Shown here: positions 17,266 to 24,674 of the stretch, piece after piece
Layout: each line of letters opens with the position of its first letter
How positions within the stretch are numbered: position 1 is the stretch's first letter
From: Bacteroidaceae bacterium
GTDB lineage: Bacteria > Bacteroidota > Bacteroidia > Bacteroidales > Bacteroidaceae
Direction of reading: 5' to 3'
DNA length: 64,000 nt
Assembly (NCBI GenBank): GCA_017617805.1
Contig: JAFZVN010000076.1
Span: forward strand, 1 to 64,000
Notes under the pieces: model-generated
The model's database searches: none
What the model saw: the letters and a program-made list of their open reading frames with translations, nothing else
What the model was told of the DNA's origin: nothing
Translations under genes and position numbers: made by a program

Positions 17266-18948
17266 TCACTTTTCACTTTTCTCCCTGAATTCATCCAGCT
17301 GCTTGAAGCAGTGCCTGTCGATGATTTCCTCCAGCTTGCGGTCGTGGTTGTGGTGGATAGTAGGTCTCGTGCCACCCAACTCCATTAGTTCGCCATTCTC
17401 TGCTGTATAGGGTTTCCAATTCGGACGCCAATCGGCAGGATATCTCTCTCCTCCAAGATTGGGATTGCCGTCGTGGGCGAATTTTGCCCATACCGCACTC
17501 ATGTAGTTAGCCCATTCTTGGTTCTTTTCGATGCAGGTTCCTGCCAACTGATTTTGATAGTGATGCAGAACATCGAAGCAGTATTTCAGTTCGGCACCAT
17601 GTGCTGAACCCCTGAATTCGTTGTTGCGTGAAACATCGTTGACGGTAAACATATACATATACGTGTCTGCCTTGCGTTTGCCACCAATGGCATCAGCCGT
17701 GATAATGGTCTTGGGACGGAAGAGCCAATCGATGCTGAGCAGGTCTTGTGGCATTTTCTCTGATTGAGCCTTCTGGGGATAAGCCTCTTTGAAAGCCTCG
17801 ATATAAGCATCCGTCTCATCGCCAAAAGTCTTTTGCAGCTCCTCTCGAGCCTTTTCCATCGTCATCGGCTCATTGTAGCGCTGGCGTTGCAACTCATTGA
17901 AAGTCGTGCCAATCAGGATGGGAATGTTGTCGCTGAAGTCGGCAAAGCCAGGTTGGAACGGCTGTTGCACCAGCACCTCCCCATCAGGAGTAGGACCGAA
18001 TCCCCACATCATTGGTGTGCCAGGCCGACGAGTGCCAATGCTGGCAGCCATCGCACGTTGACCAGCGGCATACAGCTCTTTGTAGGGCACATCTTTGATT
18101 TTATCCACATCCTGCTTGTCGATGCCCAGTTCTTTCAGCACAGCCTCACCGAGTTCCTCTGTCATCGCCTTCGTGTTCACGTTCAGGATGGTGCCGCTCA
18201 TGATGATGGCCTTATGGAAGAGTCCCTTGGCTGGAGGCATGCACAGCAAAGTGCCTACCTTGCCACCACCGCCTGACTCACCAAAGATGGTCACGTTGTA
18301 AGGGTCGCCACCAAACTTCTGGATGTTGTCGTGTACCCACTGCAGCGCCTGCACCACATCGAGCATGCCCACATTGCCAGAGTACTTGTATTTCTCGCCA
18401 CAGGTCGAAAGGTCGAGGAATCCGAGGATGTTCAGACGGTGCGCCACACTCACCACCACCACATCTTTTTTCGCCAGACACATGCCAGGATCCCAGGCAG
18501 GAGTGCCGCTGTCGAAACCGCCACCATGCAGCCACACCATCACGGGCTTGGGCTCAGCAGGCTTGATTTGTGCGCCTGCGGGACGGTGCTGGATGTAGGG
18601 TGTCCACACGTTCAGCGCACAGCAGTTCTCCGACATCTCATCCTCCGTCATCTCACGGTTCGTCTGCTGCATCGCCTGTGGTCCCCAATGGTCGCAAATC
18701 CTCACGTCTGTCCAAGCCTTCACGGGCTTTGGAGGCATGCAACGCTCCACAGTTGCGTAGGGGATGCCCAGAAAGGCCATCGTGCCCTCCTGCATGATTC
18801 CCTGCACCTTACCTGTTGTGGTCTCGACCACTTGGGTGCGCTCTTGTGCCAGGCAAGTCACAGCCATCATAAAAGTGACAGCCAACATCATCAATCTCAT
18901 TCTTGGACGAGCCAAGCGACTTTGCCGATAACTTGTATTCATATTCAA
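17266..18948 (-). CDS. Secreted type B carboxylesterase
   Basis: A 560-residue alpha/beta hydrolase with an N-terminal signal peptide (RLMMLAVTFMMAVTCLAQ after a basic stretch). The nucleophile is Ser225 in GESGGGG, the oxyanion loop is WLHGGGFDSG, and the catalytic His is His450 in AHGAELKY. It belongs to the carboxylesterase/cholinesterase family, and likely de-esterifies acylated polysaccharides or small esters outside the cytoplasm. The last residues (REKSEK) come from the AGTGAAA repeat that also contains its stop codon. The start could be 18948 or 18942. Confidence 0.9.
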   Translation of the reverse strand: MNMNTSYRQSRLARPRMRLMMLAVTFMMAVTCLAQERTQVVETTTGKVQGIMQEGTMAFLGIPYATVERCMPPKPVKAWTDVRICDHWGPQAMQQTNREMTEDEMSENCCALNVWTPYIQHRPAGAQIKPAEPKPVMVWLHGGGFDSGTPAWDPGMCLAKKDVVVVSVAHRLNILGFLDLSTCGEKYKYSGNVGMLDVVQALQWVHDNIQKFGGDPYNVTIFGESGGGGKVGTLLCMPPAKGLFHKAIIMSGTILNVNTKAMTEELGEAVLKELGIDKQDVDKIKDVPYKELYAAGQRAMAASIGTRRPGTPMMWGFGPTPDGEVLVQQPFQPGFADFSDNIPILIGTTFNELQRQRYNEPMTMEKAREELQKTFGDETDAYIEAFKEAYPQKAQSEKMPQDLLSIDWLFRPKTIITADAIGGKRKADTYMYMFTVNDVSRNNEFRGSAHGAELKYCFDVLHHYQNQLAGTCIEKNQEWANYMSAVWAKFAHDGNPNLGGERYPADWRPNWKPYTAENGELMELGGTRPTIHHNHDRKLEEIIDRHCFKQLDEFREKSEK

Positions 18949-18989
18949 TATTGTTTTGTAGGTATTCTTGACGTTTGTTATTGATAGTG

Positions 18990-18997
18990 CAAAGGTA
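18990..18997 (-). promoter_or_regulatory. -7 box for the carboxylesterase gene
   Basis: CAAAGGTA on the plus strand, TACCTTTG on the coding strand, 41 bp before the start codon. Confidence 0.6.
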
Positions 18998-19081
18998 CGA
19001 ATTATTTTTGAACTTTCCCAATAAATGCCAGAATAATCGCTCTAAATCCTATCATTGCTGCAAGGAAGTACCCTCGTCCGT

Positions 19082-19260
19082 GAGTCGGTGTCTCTCTGCC
19101 CTCGATACGGCGTTTCGTGCCCCTTGATACGGCGTTTCTTAATTTTTAACTCTTCACTTTTAACTAATCTCAACCCGCTTCCCGTCGATGGGCGACCCGC
19201 TTCCCAACGCTGCCTCACCCGCTTCCCAAGGCCCAACGGCTTGCTTCTTGCAGGCAGACT
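19082..19260. repeat. Two tandem arrays with 22-bp period
   Basis: First array: units start at 19082, 19104 and 19126, the last two sharing GATACGGCGTTTC. Second array: units start at 19173, 19195, 19217 and 19239, the first three sharing ACCCGCTTCCC, the fourth more diverged. Spacing is exactly 22 bp in both although the sequences are unrelated. No gene is present. Confidence 0.8.
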
Positions 19261-19273
19261 GCTTCTTGCAAAC

Positions 19274-19495
19274 CGTCACGCGTCACATCGTCACACCGTC
19301 ACTTTTTGATGTTGCAGTGTTGCAGTGTTGCAGTTCTCTAAAGGGTCTTTCCATACCTAAAAATACTTCTATATTTATATATATATATAAATATAGAGTT
19401 AATTTTTGACTTTCATAGAGTCTATTTTTGAACTGCAACACTGCAACGCTGCAACAAGACACAAATCGAAACAAATGTGACGGTGTGACATGTGA
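19274..19495. repeat. Long fold-back element built from 7-8-bp tandem units
   Basis: Left side: CGTCAC units (19274-19303) then TGTTGCAG three times (19310-19333). Right side in reverse: CTGCAACA, CTGCAACG, CTGCAACA (19433-19456), then GTGACGG, TGTGACA, TGTGACA (about 19471-19495). The centre carries a perfect 30-bp AT palindrome at 19368-19397. The whole would fold into a long stem. There is no coding sequence inside. Confidence 0.8.
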
Positions 19496-19502
19496 CATTT
19501 CA

Positions 19503-19967
19503 CTATTTATTAAAGATTCTGTCCAAATCTTCAGAAGTGAAAGTCAGTTCCAGTGTACGCCCTGTGATGCTGCCCTTATAGAGGTAAATCAGATTCATGT
19601 GTGCATCCGCCATTCGCTGATATCCTAACTTCTCGTCGCCTGACAACTTGATGAAGTCAAAGGCTATGTTCTTTTTAATGACGAGTTGGTTCTCCTCCAT
19701 GGCATCCATGTCGATATTCCCTTCATCCACAGTATAGCAGTAGTACACGTTGTTGCCCTCGCGCTTCATCGTATCCACCACCATTCCTGGTTCTAATTCC
19801 CAACCTACAATCTTCTTATTACATTCTTTGATCATGAGATCCACCACGTTGGATGCAGGCATGAGGTATCGCACCACCATTCTCTGCATAGGAAACCACA
19901 AGATGAACCCTGCCACTAAGCCGATCACAATCCAAATGTTAACTTTCTTTTTGTTCTCTTTTTCCAT
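19503..19967 (-). CDS. Small membrane-anchored protein of unknown function
   Basis: A 154-residue protein: a short basic start (MEKENKKK), one membrane helix (WIVIGLVAGFILWF, about 12-25), then a soluble domain outside the membrane with strands such as ELEPGMVVDTM and NVYYCYTVDEG. I recognise no family. A -7 box lies 41 bp upstream, and the gene stands alone, bordered on both sides by repeat-rich non-coding DNA of about 500 bp. Confidence 0.65.
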   Translation of the reverse strand: MEKENKKKVNIWIVIGLVAGFILWFPMQRMVVRYLMPASNVVDLMIKECNKKIVGWELEPGMVVDTMKREGNNVYYCYTVDEGNIDMDAMEENQLVIKKNIAFDFIKLSGDEKLGYQRMADAHMNLIYLYKGSITGRTLELTFTSEDLDRIFNK

Positions 19968-20007
19968 TTGTCCCGTCGTATCATATTAACATGATCCAAA
20001 AACGCTG

Positions 20008-20015
20008 CAAAGGTA
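20008..20015 (-). promoter_or_regulatory. -7 box for the 154-residue membrane protein gene
   Basis: CAAAGGTA on the plus strand reads TACCTTTG on the minus strand. Confidence 0.55.
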
Positions 20016-20122
20016 CACATTATTTCCGCCTCTTGCAAATAAAACCCCAGAATAATCGCTCAAACACACACATGTCTTGGCTTTTGAGTGACTCAGATAT
20101 CAGTTATAAATGCCGATAATCA

Positions 20123-20299
20123 ACCCTCTTCTTGACGCGGCCTCACCCTCTTCTTGACGATGATTGACCCTCTTTTTGACGCTGCTCCATCCGCTTCTTA
20201 AGGGTCGCAAACCTGACGTGCCCCTAAAAAAATAACGTCGTTATTTCATGCCACAAACGCCGTTATCGTGCCTCACTAACGCCGTTATTTCGTCACCCT
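20123..20299. repeat. Two more tandem arrays with 22-bp period
   Basis: First: units at 20123, 20145, 20167 and 20189, sharing ACCCTCTTCTTGACG in the first three. Second: AACGCCGTTAT-type palindromic cores at 20234, 20256 and 20278. The period is 22 bp in both. The rest of 19968-20473 holds only the two promoters. Confidence 0.8.
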
Positions 20300-20434
20300 G
20301 AAGTGCGATGGACAGAACGGAGAAATATGAAACAGTTGGAGTCGTTGTAGCGATTATTCGTCTATGCAAATGCGTAAAAACGTCATTTGTTCGTCAAAAA
20401 ATGCGAAAAGATTGTTTAATTCATTGAAAACATG

Positions 20435-20442
20435 TACCTTTG
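20435..20442 (+). promoter_or_regulatory. -7 box for the Sel1-repeat gene
   Basis: TACCTTTG, 31 bp before the start codon, in an AT-rich region. Confidence 0.6.
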
Positions 20443-20473
20443 CAAGGAAAGAAGAACGATGTAAAACGAATTA

Positions 20474-20899
20474 ATGAATAGAATCATGATGAAGAATCGA
20501 CTTTTGATGCTTGTCGCCTTGGTGTGTATGGCGATGGGAATGGCGGCGCAGGATATGACGACCGCCCAGCAGGACAGTTTGAAAAAGGTGGGTGAGGAGT
20601 ATTACAAGAAGGGAAATGCCTTCTGGAAAGACAAGGATGTGGACAAGGCGCTGACGTATTATGGTATGGCAGCCGAGGCTGGCAATGCAGAGGCTCAGTA
20701 CCTTCTGGCCCTTCTGTGCATTGAGGGCAAGAAGATGGTGCAGGACTATGAGAAGGCCGTTGAATGGCTGGAGAAAGCTGCGGTTCAGGGACATAAAGAT
20801 GCCCAAAAGAGCCTTGCTTCCATCTATTATCAGGGCAAAATCGTGCAAAAAGACCTCGAAAAAGCCCAGTATTGGGCACTGAAATATAAGCAAGAGTGA
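20474..20899 (+). CDS. Secreted Sel1-repeat protein
   Basis: A 141-residue protein with a signal peptide (LLMLVALVCMAMGMAAQ) and two to three Sel1-like repeats, visible as ALTYYGMAAEAGNAEAQYLL, AVEWLEKAAVQGHKDAQKSL and a partial DLEKAQYWALKY. Such alpha-helical solenoids mediate protein contacts; here it should act in the periplasm. Starts at 20474, 20486 and 20489 are all in frame. It is monocistronic and convergent with a glycosyltransferase gene, with a strong terminator between. Confidence 0.8.
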   Translation: MNRIMMKNRLLMLVALVCMAMGMAAQDMTTAQQDSLKKVGEEYYKKGNAFWKDKDVDKALTYYGMAAEAGNAEAQYLLALLCIEGKKMVQDYEKAVEWLEKAAVQGHKDAQKSLASIYYQGKIVQKDLEKAQYWALKYKQE

Positions 20900-20933
20900 T
20901 TGCTGGGATGATGAATGCTATCCCTATGTAAAC

Positions 20934-20966
20934 AAAAATGAGTTGCCAAGCGGCAACTCATTTTTT
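20934..20966. terminator. Bidirectional terminator
   Basis: AAAAATGAGTTGCC, an AAGC tetraloop-like turn, then GGCAACTCATTTTTT: a perfect stem flanked by A and T runs between two convergent genes. Confidence 0.92.
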
Positions 20967-20975
20967 GTGTTTATT

Positions 20976-21974
20976 TTATTTCCTTCCTTTTCTGCAGTTG
21001 GATAGGGCGTATCGCCATGCTCCTCGGCCACCCAGCATGGTGTAGATGCGGAGCAGGTTGCCAAAGCATCGCTGCGTGAAGGTGGGATTGAAATTATCTT
21101 TGCGGAAGAGGGTCAGCGCCTTGGCTGCCATCTTGTATTTCTTGCACTTGCCTGTGAGCTTTTCGTTTTGGAGCTTGCCCAAGAGGATGCTGGTACGCAG
21201 ATAGAGCGGATACATCAGCAGGTCGAGGTGGGGATAGAGGCATGCCAGATGCTGTGCGTGGTAAGTGGAGAGAGGTTGCAAGATGGATGACTGCAGGTCG
21301 TTGATGACAGCCGTCAGGGTCTTGATGTAGTATTTGTAGTTCATGGAGTAGCTCGCACCCGTGATGCTGTCTTCGTGCACGAAAAGAGTGTGGAAGGCAT
21401 GACGGGTGAACCACAGGATCTTGGGCTGATGAAGCATTACACGCAGTCCTAACTCCCAGTCGTTCCAGATTCGGCATTCAGGATTCCAGGCACCGATTTC
21501 CTTCAGGTATCTGGTACGGAACAGCATGCCTTGTGTGTTGAGCACACCTGCCAGCATCTGTACGCGTGGATCTTCGGATGGAATGAAGCTGCGTACCATC
21601 TCCTTGCCATTGACCACCTGCTTGGTGGGCAGGGCAATCAGGTCAACCTCATCAGGCACTTCGCCTCCTTGGAAGGTGGAAATGAAGTTGTAGTCGAAGA
21701 GGTCATCGCTGTCGAAGAAATACACCCATTCAGTCTTGCATGACTTGAGACCCTTGTTACGTGCAGCTGCTGCTCCAGGGAATGTTTCTCTGAGCAGGGT
21801 CATGTTGGGACGGTTTTTGATGTATTGTTCGCAGAACTGGTAGGTTCCGTCCTCACTTTCATTGTCAACGATAATGACTTCCTTAGGTGGAATACCCGCT
21901 CTCAGAATCGAATCGAGCGTTTTACCGATATGGTCGCGTCTATCTTTTACGGGTATGATAACGGTAATGTCCAT
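20976..21974 (-). CDS. Glycosyltransferase family 2
   Basis: A 332-residue protein with the GT-A nucleotide-binding start (ITVIIPVKDRRDHIGKTLDSI), VDNESEDGT, the PGAAAARNKG loop and the DSDD metal-binding motif in YFFDSDDLFD. An acceptor-side region contains NDWELGLR. It should add a sugar to a glycan or lipid-linked acceptor on the cytosolic side. The start at 21974 is chosen because a -7 box lies 30 bp upstream. It is the first of three glycosyltransferase genes in a cluster with alternating strands. Confidence 0.9.
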   Translation of the reverse strand: MDITVIIPVKDRRDHIGKTLDSILRAGIPPKEVIIVDNESEDGTYQFCEQYIKNRPNMTLLRETFPGAAAARNKGLKSCKTEWVYFFDSDDLFDYNFISTFQGGEVPDEVDLIALPTKQVVNGKEMVRSFIPSEDPRVQMLAGVLNTQGMLFRTRYLKEIGAWNPECRIWNDWELGLRVMLHQPKILWFTRHAFHTLFVHEDSITGASYSMNYKYYIKTLTAVINDLQSSILQPLSTYHAQHLACLYPHLDLLMYPLYLRTSILLGKLQNEKLTGKCKKYKMAAKALTLFRKDNFNPTFTQRCFGNLLRIYTMLGGRGAWRYALSNCRKGRK

Positions 21975-22003
21975 GTTTCTTTGTAGCTTTGTAGTTTTCA
22001 GTG

Positions 22004-22096
22004 CAAAGGTAAGCATTTTAATTAATAATTAAGAGTTAAGAATTAAGAAAAAATGTAAAATTCTGTGTTTTTTTTAGTTGGAAATGACTATCTTTG
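22004..22096. promoter_or_regulatory. Divergent promoters for two glycosyltransferase genes, heptamer array between
   Basis: Minus-strand -7 box TACCTTTG (22011-22004) and plus-strand TATCTTTG (22089-22096), the latter only 20 bp before the start at 22117. Between them, at 22021-22048, are four heptamers: ATTAATA, ATTAAGA, GTTAAGA, ATTAAGA. Confidence 0.65.
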
Positions 22097-22116
22097 CAAA
22101 AAATACCACAAAAACC

Positions 22117-23259
22117 ATGCGAATTCTTCTCTTGGGCGACTATTCTAATGTGCATGCGACACTGGCTGAGGGCTTCAAGGCGCTGGGTCATGAATGTGTG
22201 GTGGCAAGTGATGGTGACAAGTGGAAGGACTATCCTCGCGACATTGATTTGCGTCGAGAGTTTGGATGGCGTGGCAACATGAGTTTCCTCTGGCGACTGA
22301 TGAAGGCATTGCCTCAGATGCGTGGTTTTGATGTGGTGCAGCTCATCAATCCTGTCTTTTTCGAACTCAAGGCCGAACGCTTGGCTCCTTTCTATCGTTA
22401 TCTGCGCCGTCACAATGGAAAGATGGTCTTGGGAGCCTTTGGCATGGATTATTATTGGGCATACGTCAACAGCTATGAGCGTCCACTTCGTTATGGAGAT
22501 TTCAATTTTGGCGACACCATCCGTACGGATAAGGAGGCTGAACTGTTTCGCCAAGAATGGATCGGTACGCCAAAGGAACGGCTCAACCGCATGATTGCTG
22601 AGGATTGTGATGGGATTGTGGCTGGACTTTATGAGTATTGGGTGACGTATAAAGCCCCCCAACCCCCAAAGGGGGAGGGCTTACGCGATGTGGTGAAAGG
22701 TTTGTTTGAGGATAAACTGACGTTTATTCCTTTCCCCATCAAGATGCCAGATACGTTGGCTGTTGGGTCTTATGCCAAGACGGGGGTTGTGAAGATTTTT
22801 GCTGGCATCAGTAAGAGTCGGAGTGCCTATAAGGGTACGGACATCATGCTGAAGGCGGCTCAGGCGGTACAGGAGAAGTACCCTGACCGTTTGCAGATTC
22901 AAGTGGCAGAGGGTGTGCCCTTTGCTCAATATCAGGAGATGCTCAATACCTCGGATGCCATTCTTGACCAGCTCTACAGCTATACGCCAGCCATGAACTC
23001 GTTGTTGGCGATGTCGAAGGGCATCATCAATATCGGTGGGGGGGAACCAGAGAACTACGACATTCTGGGTGAGACGGAACTGCGTCCCATCATCAATGTG
23101 TTGCCTACCTACGAGAGTTGCTATGAGGAGATTGAAAAGTTGGTGCTTCATCCTGAACGCATCCCATTGCTTCAGCAGCAGAGCGTCGAATATGTGAAGA
23201 AGCACCACGACTACAAGAAAGTGGCGCAGCAGTTCTTAGACTTCTACCATACCCTTTAA
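22117..23259 (+). CDS. Glycosyltransferase (GT4-like, GT-B fold)
   Basis: A 380-residue protein. The start (MRILLLGDYSNVHATLAEGF) is the N-terminal Rossmann strand and loop of GT-B enzymes. The C-terminal half has KIFAGISKSRSAYKGTD and the nucleotide-sugar-binding region with a late GGGEPENYDILGE. Role is presumably surface polysaccharide synthesis. A short GC-rich hairpin repeat inserts about 10-13 residues (APQPPKGEGL) at about residue 179. The 3' end overlaps the convergent GT2 gene by 24 bp. Confidence 0.82.
   Translation: MRILLLGDYSNVHATLAEGFKALGHECVVASDGDKWKDYPRDIDLRREFGWRGNMSFLWRLMKALPQMRGFDVVQLINPVFFELKAERLAPFYRYLRRHNGKMVLGAFGMDYYWAYVNSYERPLRYGDFNFGDTIRTDKEAELFRQEWIGTPKERLNRMIAEDCDGIVAGLYEYWVTYKAPQPPKGEGLRDVVKGLFEDKLTFIPFPIKMPDTLAVGSYAKTGVVKIFAGISKSRSAYKGTDIMLKAAQAVQEKYPDRLQIQVAEGVPFAQYQEMLNTSDAILDQLYSYTPAMNSLLAMSKGIINIGGGEPENYDILGETELRPIINVLPTYESCYEEIEKLVLHPERIPLLQQQSVEYVKKHHDYKKVAQQFLDFYHTL
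22651..22690. repeat. GC-rich hairpin element inside a glycosyltransferase gene
   Basis: AAAGCCCCCC..CCCCCAAAGGGGG..AGGGCTTACGCGATG, a C-run/G-run hairpin. The same sequence, including the ACGCGATG tail, recurs at 30121-30160 in an unrelated gene. Confidence 0.8.
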
Positions 23260-23991
23260 CATATTATATAGTATAGGAAAGGGGTTCTCTTTCCGATGCA
23301 CCATCCACCAACCTGCTTCTTTCAGGGTTCGCCATAAGGCGTTGGCGGTTCCATACACATGCTTGAACGTAGCTCCCTTGCTCATCTGCAATTGGGGATT
23401 GCCTGCGAACTGCGTGCCTGTGGTTCCTTTGGGGGTCATCACGATGGGCTGATTGACATAGCGTATCTGATAGCCGGCATCGCTGGCATCCTTCATCCAC
23501 ACTTCTTCCTCTCCAGCACACAGGTGTTCACTTCCCAATCCGAAGCGTTCGTCGAACCGAGTGGTCACCGATCTCTTGAAGGTCAGCTCCACAGAACTCA
23601 CGTATGGGGCAGGGTAGGGGTGCAGGGGATTTCCCTCTAAGTCTAAGGCTTGAAAATGAATCACATCGGCTTCTGGATGTGCCTCGTAAGCCTCAAAGAT
23701 ATGTCCGATCAATTCATCAGTATATCGATTGTCATCATCTGCAATAAGAAGCACATCGCCTGTCGCATGACTCAGGGCATTGTTCCTGTTTCGGCTCAGT
23801 CCTTTCCCCTCTAAGAAGGTCAGCGTCACATCCTCTCGCTCTTTCAGAATGACAGGAACCAGTTCCTTCATCGCCTCCTTCGTGAATTGCATCGACACCA
23901 CATAGTTGACATCGTCTCGTGGCGACATCAATACATCAGGAACGCGTATGATTCCTTCGTCAATCGTGCAAATTAGGATGGAAAGTTTCAT
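23236..23991 (-). CDS. Glycosyltransferase family 2
   Basis: A 251-residue GT-A protein with LSILICTIDEGI, the GKGLSRNRNNAL loop, and the DDD metal-binding motif in LLIADDDNRYTDE. The AGEEEVWM segment fits the catalytic-base region. It probably extends a surface glycan together with the neighbouring transferases. Its last 24 bp overlap the 3' end of the convergent GT4-like gene, so the two stop codons lie inside each other's reading frames. A -7 box TATCTTTG lies 9 bp before the start, giving a nearly leaderless transcript. Confidence 0.88.
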   Translation of the reverse strand: MKLSILICTIDEGIIRVPDVLMSPRDDVNYVVSMQFTKEAMKELVPVILKEREDVTLTFLEGKGLSRNRNNALSHATGDVLLIADDDNRYTDELIGHIFEAYEAHPEADVIHFQALDLEGNPLHPYPAPYVSSVELTFKRSVTTRFDERFGLGSEHLCAGEEEVWMKDASDAGYQIRYVNQPIVMTPKGTTGTQFAGNPQLQMSKGATFKHVYGTANALWRTLKEAGWWMVHRKENPFPILYNMLKGMVEV

Positions 23992-23999
23992 AATCGCTG

Positions 24000-24058
24000 C
24001 AAAGATAGGGATAAATTAGGAATTGGAAATGAGGAATGAGGAGTTTTTCTTACCTTTG
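24000..24058. promoter_or_regulatory. Divergent promoters GT2 / msrC with heptamer array
   Basis: Minus-strand TATCTTTG (24007-24000) and plus-strand TACCTTTG (24051-24058). Between them, 24015-24042 is four heptamers: ATTAGGA, ATTGGAA, ATGAGGA, ATGAGGA. The array occupies the -33 region of the msrC promoter. Confidence 0.65.
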
Positions 24059-24074
24059 CACAAAATAAATAGGC

Positions 24075-24674
24075 ATGGCAGAAGAATTGATTGTTACAGC
24101 TGGCTCGAAGGAAGAGAAGTACCAAGAGCTGTTGCCGCAGATACAGGCTGTGGTGGAAGGTGAGTCGGACATGATTGCGAACATGGCGAATGTGGCAAGC
24201 ATGCTGCATGAGACCTTTAGATTCTGGTGGACAGGATTTTATAGGGTACAGACCCTCTCCCCAACCCTCCCCCATAATGGGGAGGGAGACCATACGGCGA
24301 GTTCCTCAATGACTAACAAGCCGGATGGCTCTCCCCATTACGGGGGAGATGTCCGAAGGACAGAGAGGGTCTTCCTTCTTCTTGGTCCTTTCCAAGGACC
24401 ATTGGCTTGCACACGTATTCCCAAAGGGAAAGGTGTGTGTGGTACGGCATGGGAGCGTGGAGAAACCATCATTGTGCCAGATGTGGATGCTTTTCCTGGA
24501 CATATCGCCTGTTCAAGCCTGAGCCGCAGCGAGATTGTGGTACCTATATGGAAAGGTGACGAGGTGATTGCTGTGTTGGACATCGACAGCAAAGAACTCG
24601 CCACCTTTGATGAGGTCGATCAACGCTATTTGGAGGAAATCGTGAAGGTGCTGGCTATTGGAGTCGGAAGGTGA
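24075..24674 (+). CDS. msrC: Free methionine-(R)-sulfoxide reductase, GAF type, with in-frame repeat insertion
   Basis: A 199-residue GAF-domain protein. FRFWWTGFYRV, GPFQGPLACTRI, GKGVCGTAW and HIACSSLSRSEIVVP are the conserved blocks of the fRMsr (YebR) family, and the Cys residues of the ACTRI, GVCG and IACSS segments are the ones used in catalysis. It reduces free methionine-R-sulfoxide in the cytosol. Residues about 59-99 are encoded by a 123-bp GC-rich inverted-pair element. Without it the protein is 158 residues, close to the usual family length, so the core is intact. The 3' end overlaps the convergent metallopeptidase gene by 20 bp. Confidence 0.9.
   Translation: MAEELIVTAGSKEEKYQELLPQIQAVVEGESDMIANMANVASMLHETFRFWWTGFYRVQTLSPTLPHNGEGDHTASSSMTNKPDGSPHYGGDVRRTERVFLLLGPFQGPLACTRIPKGKGVCGTAWERGETIIVPDVDAFPGHIACSSLSRSEIVVPIWKGDEVIAVLDIDSKELATFDEVDQRYLEEIVKVLAIGVGR
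24250..24372. repeat. GC-rich inverted-pair element inserted in frame in msrC
   Basis: Outer arms AGACCCTCTC (24250-24259) and GAGAGGGTCT (24363-24372). Each half is a hairpin: CCCTCCCCC-ATAA-TGGGGAGGG (left) and CTCCCC-ATTAC-GGGGGAG (right). Length is 123 bp (41 codons), with no stop in the gene's frame. The left half is nearly identical to the copy in rimM at 60951. Confidence 0.92.

Noticed and set aside
19082..20299. Possible CRISPR array
   Set aside because: The 22-bp units are contiguous and degenerate, without constant repeats separated by unique spacers, and no cas genes are present.
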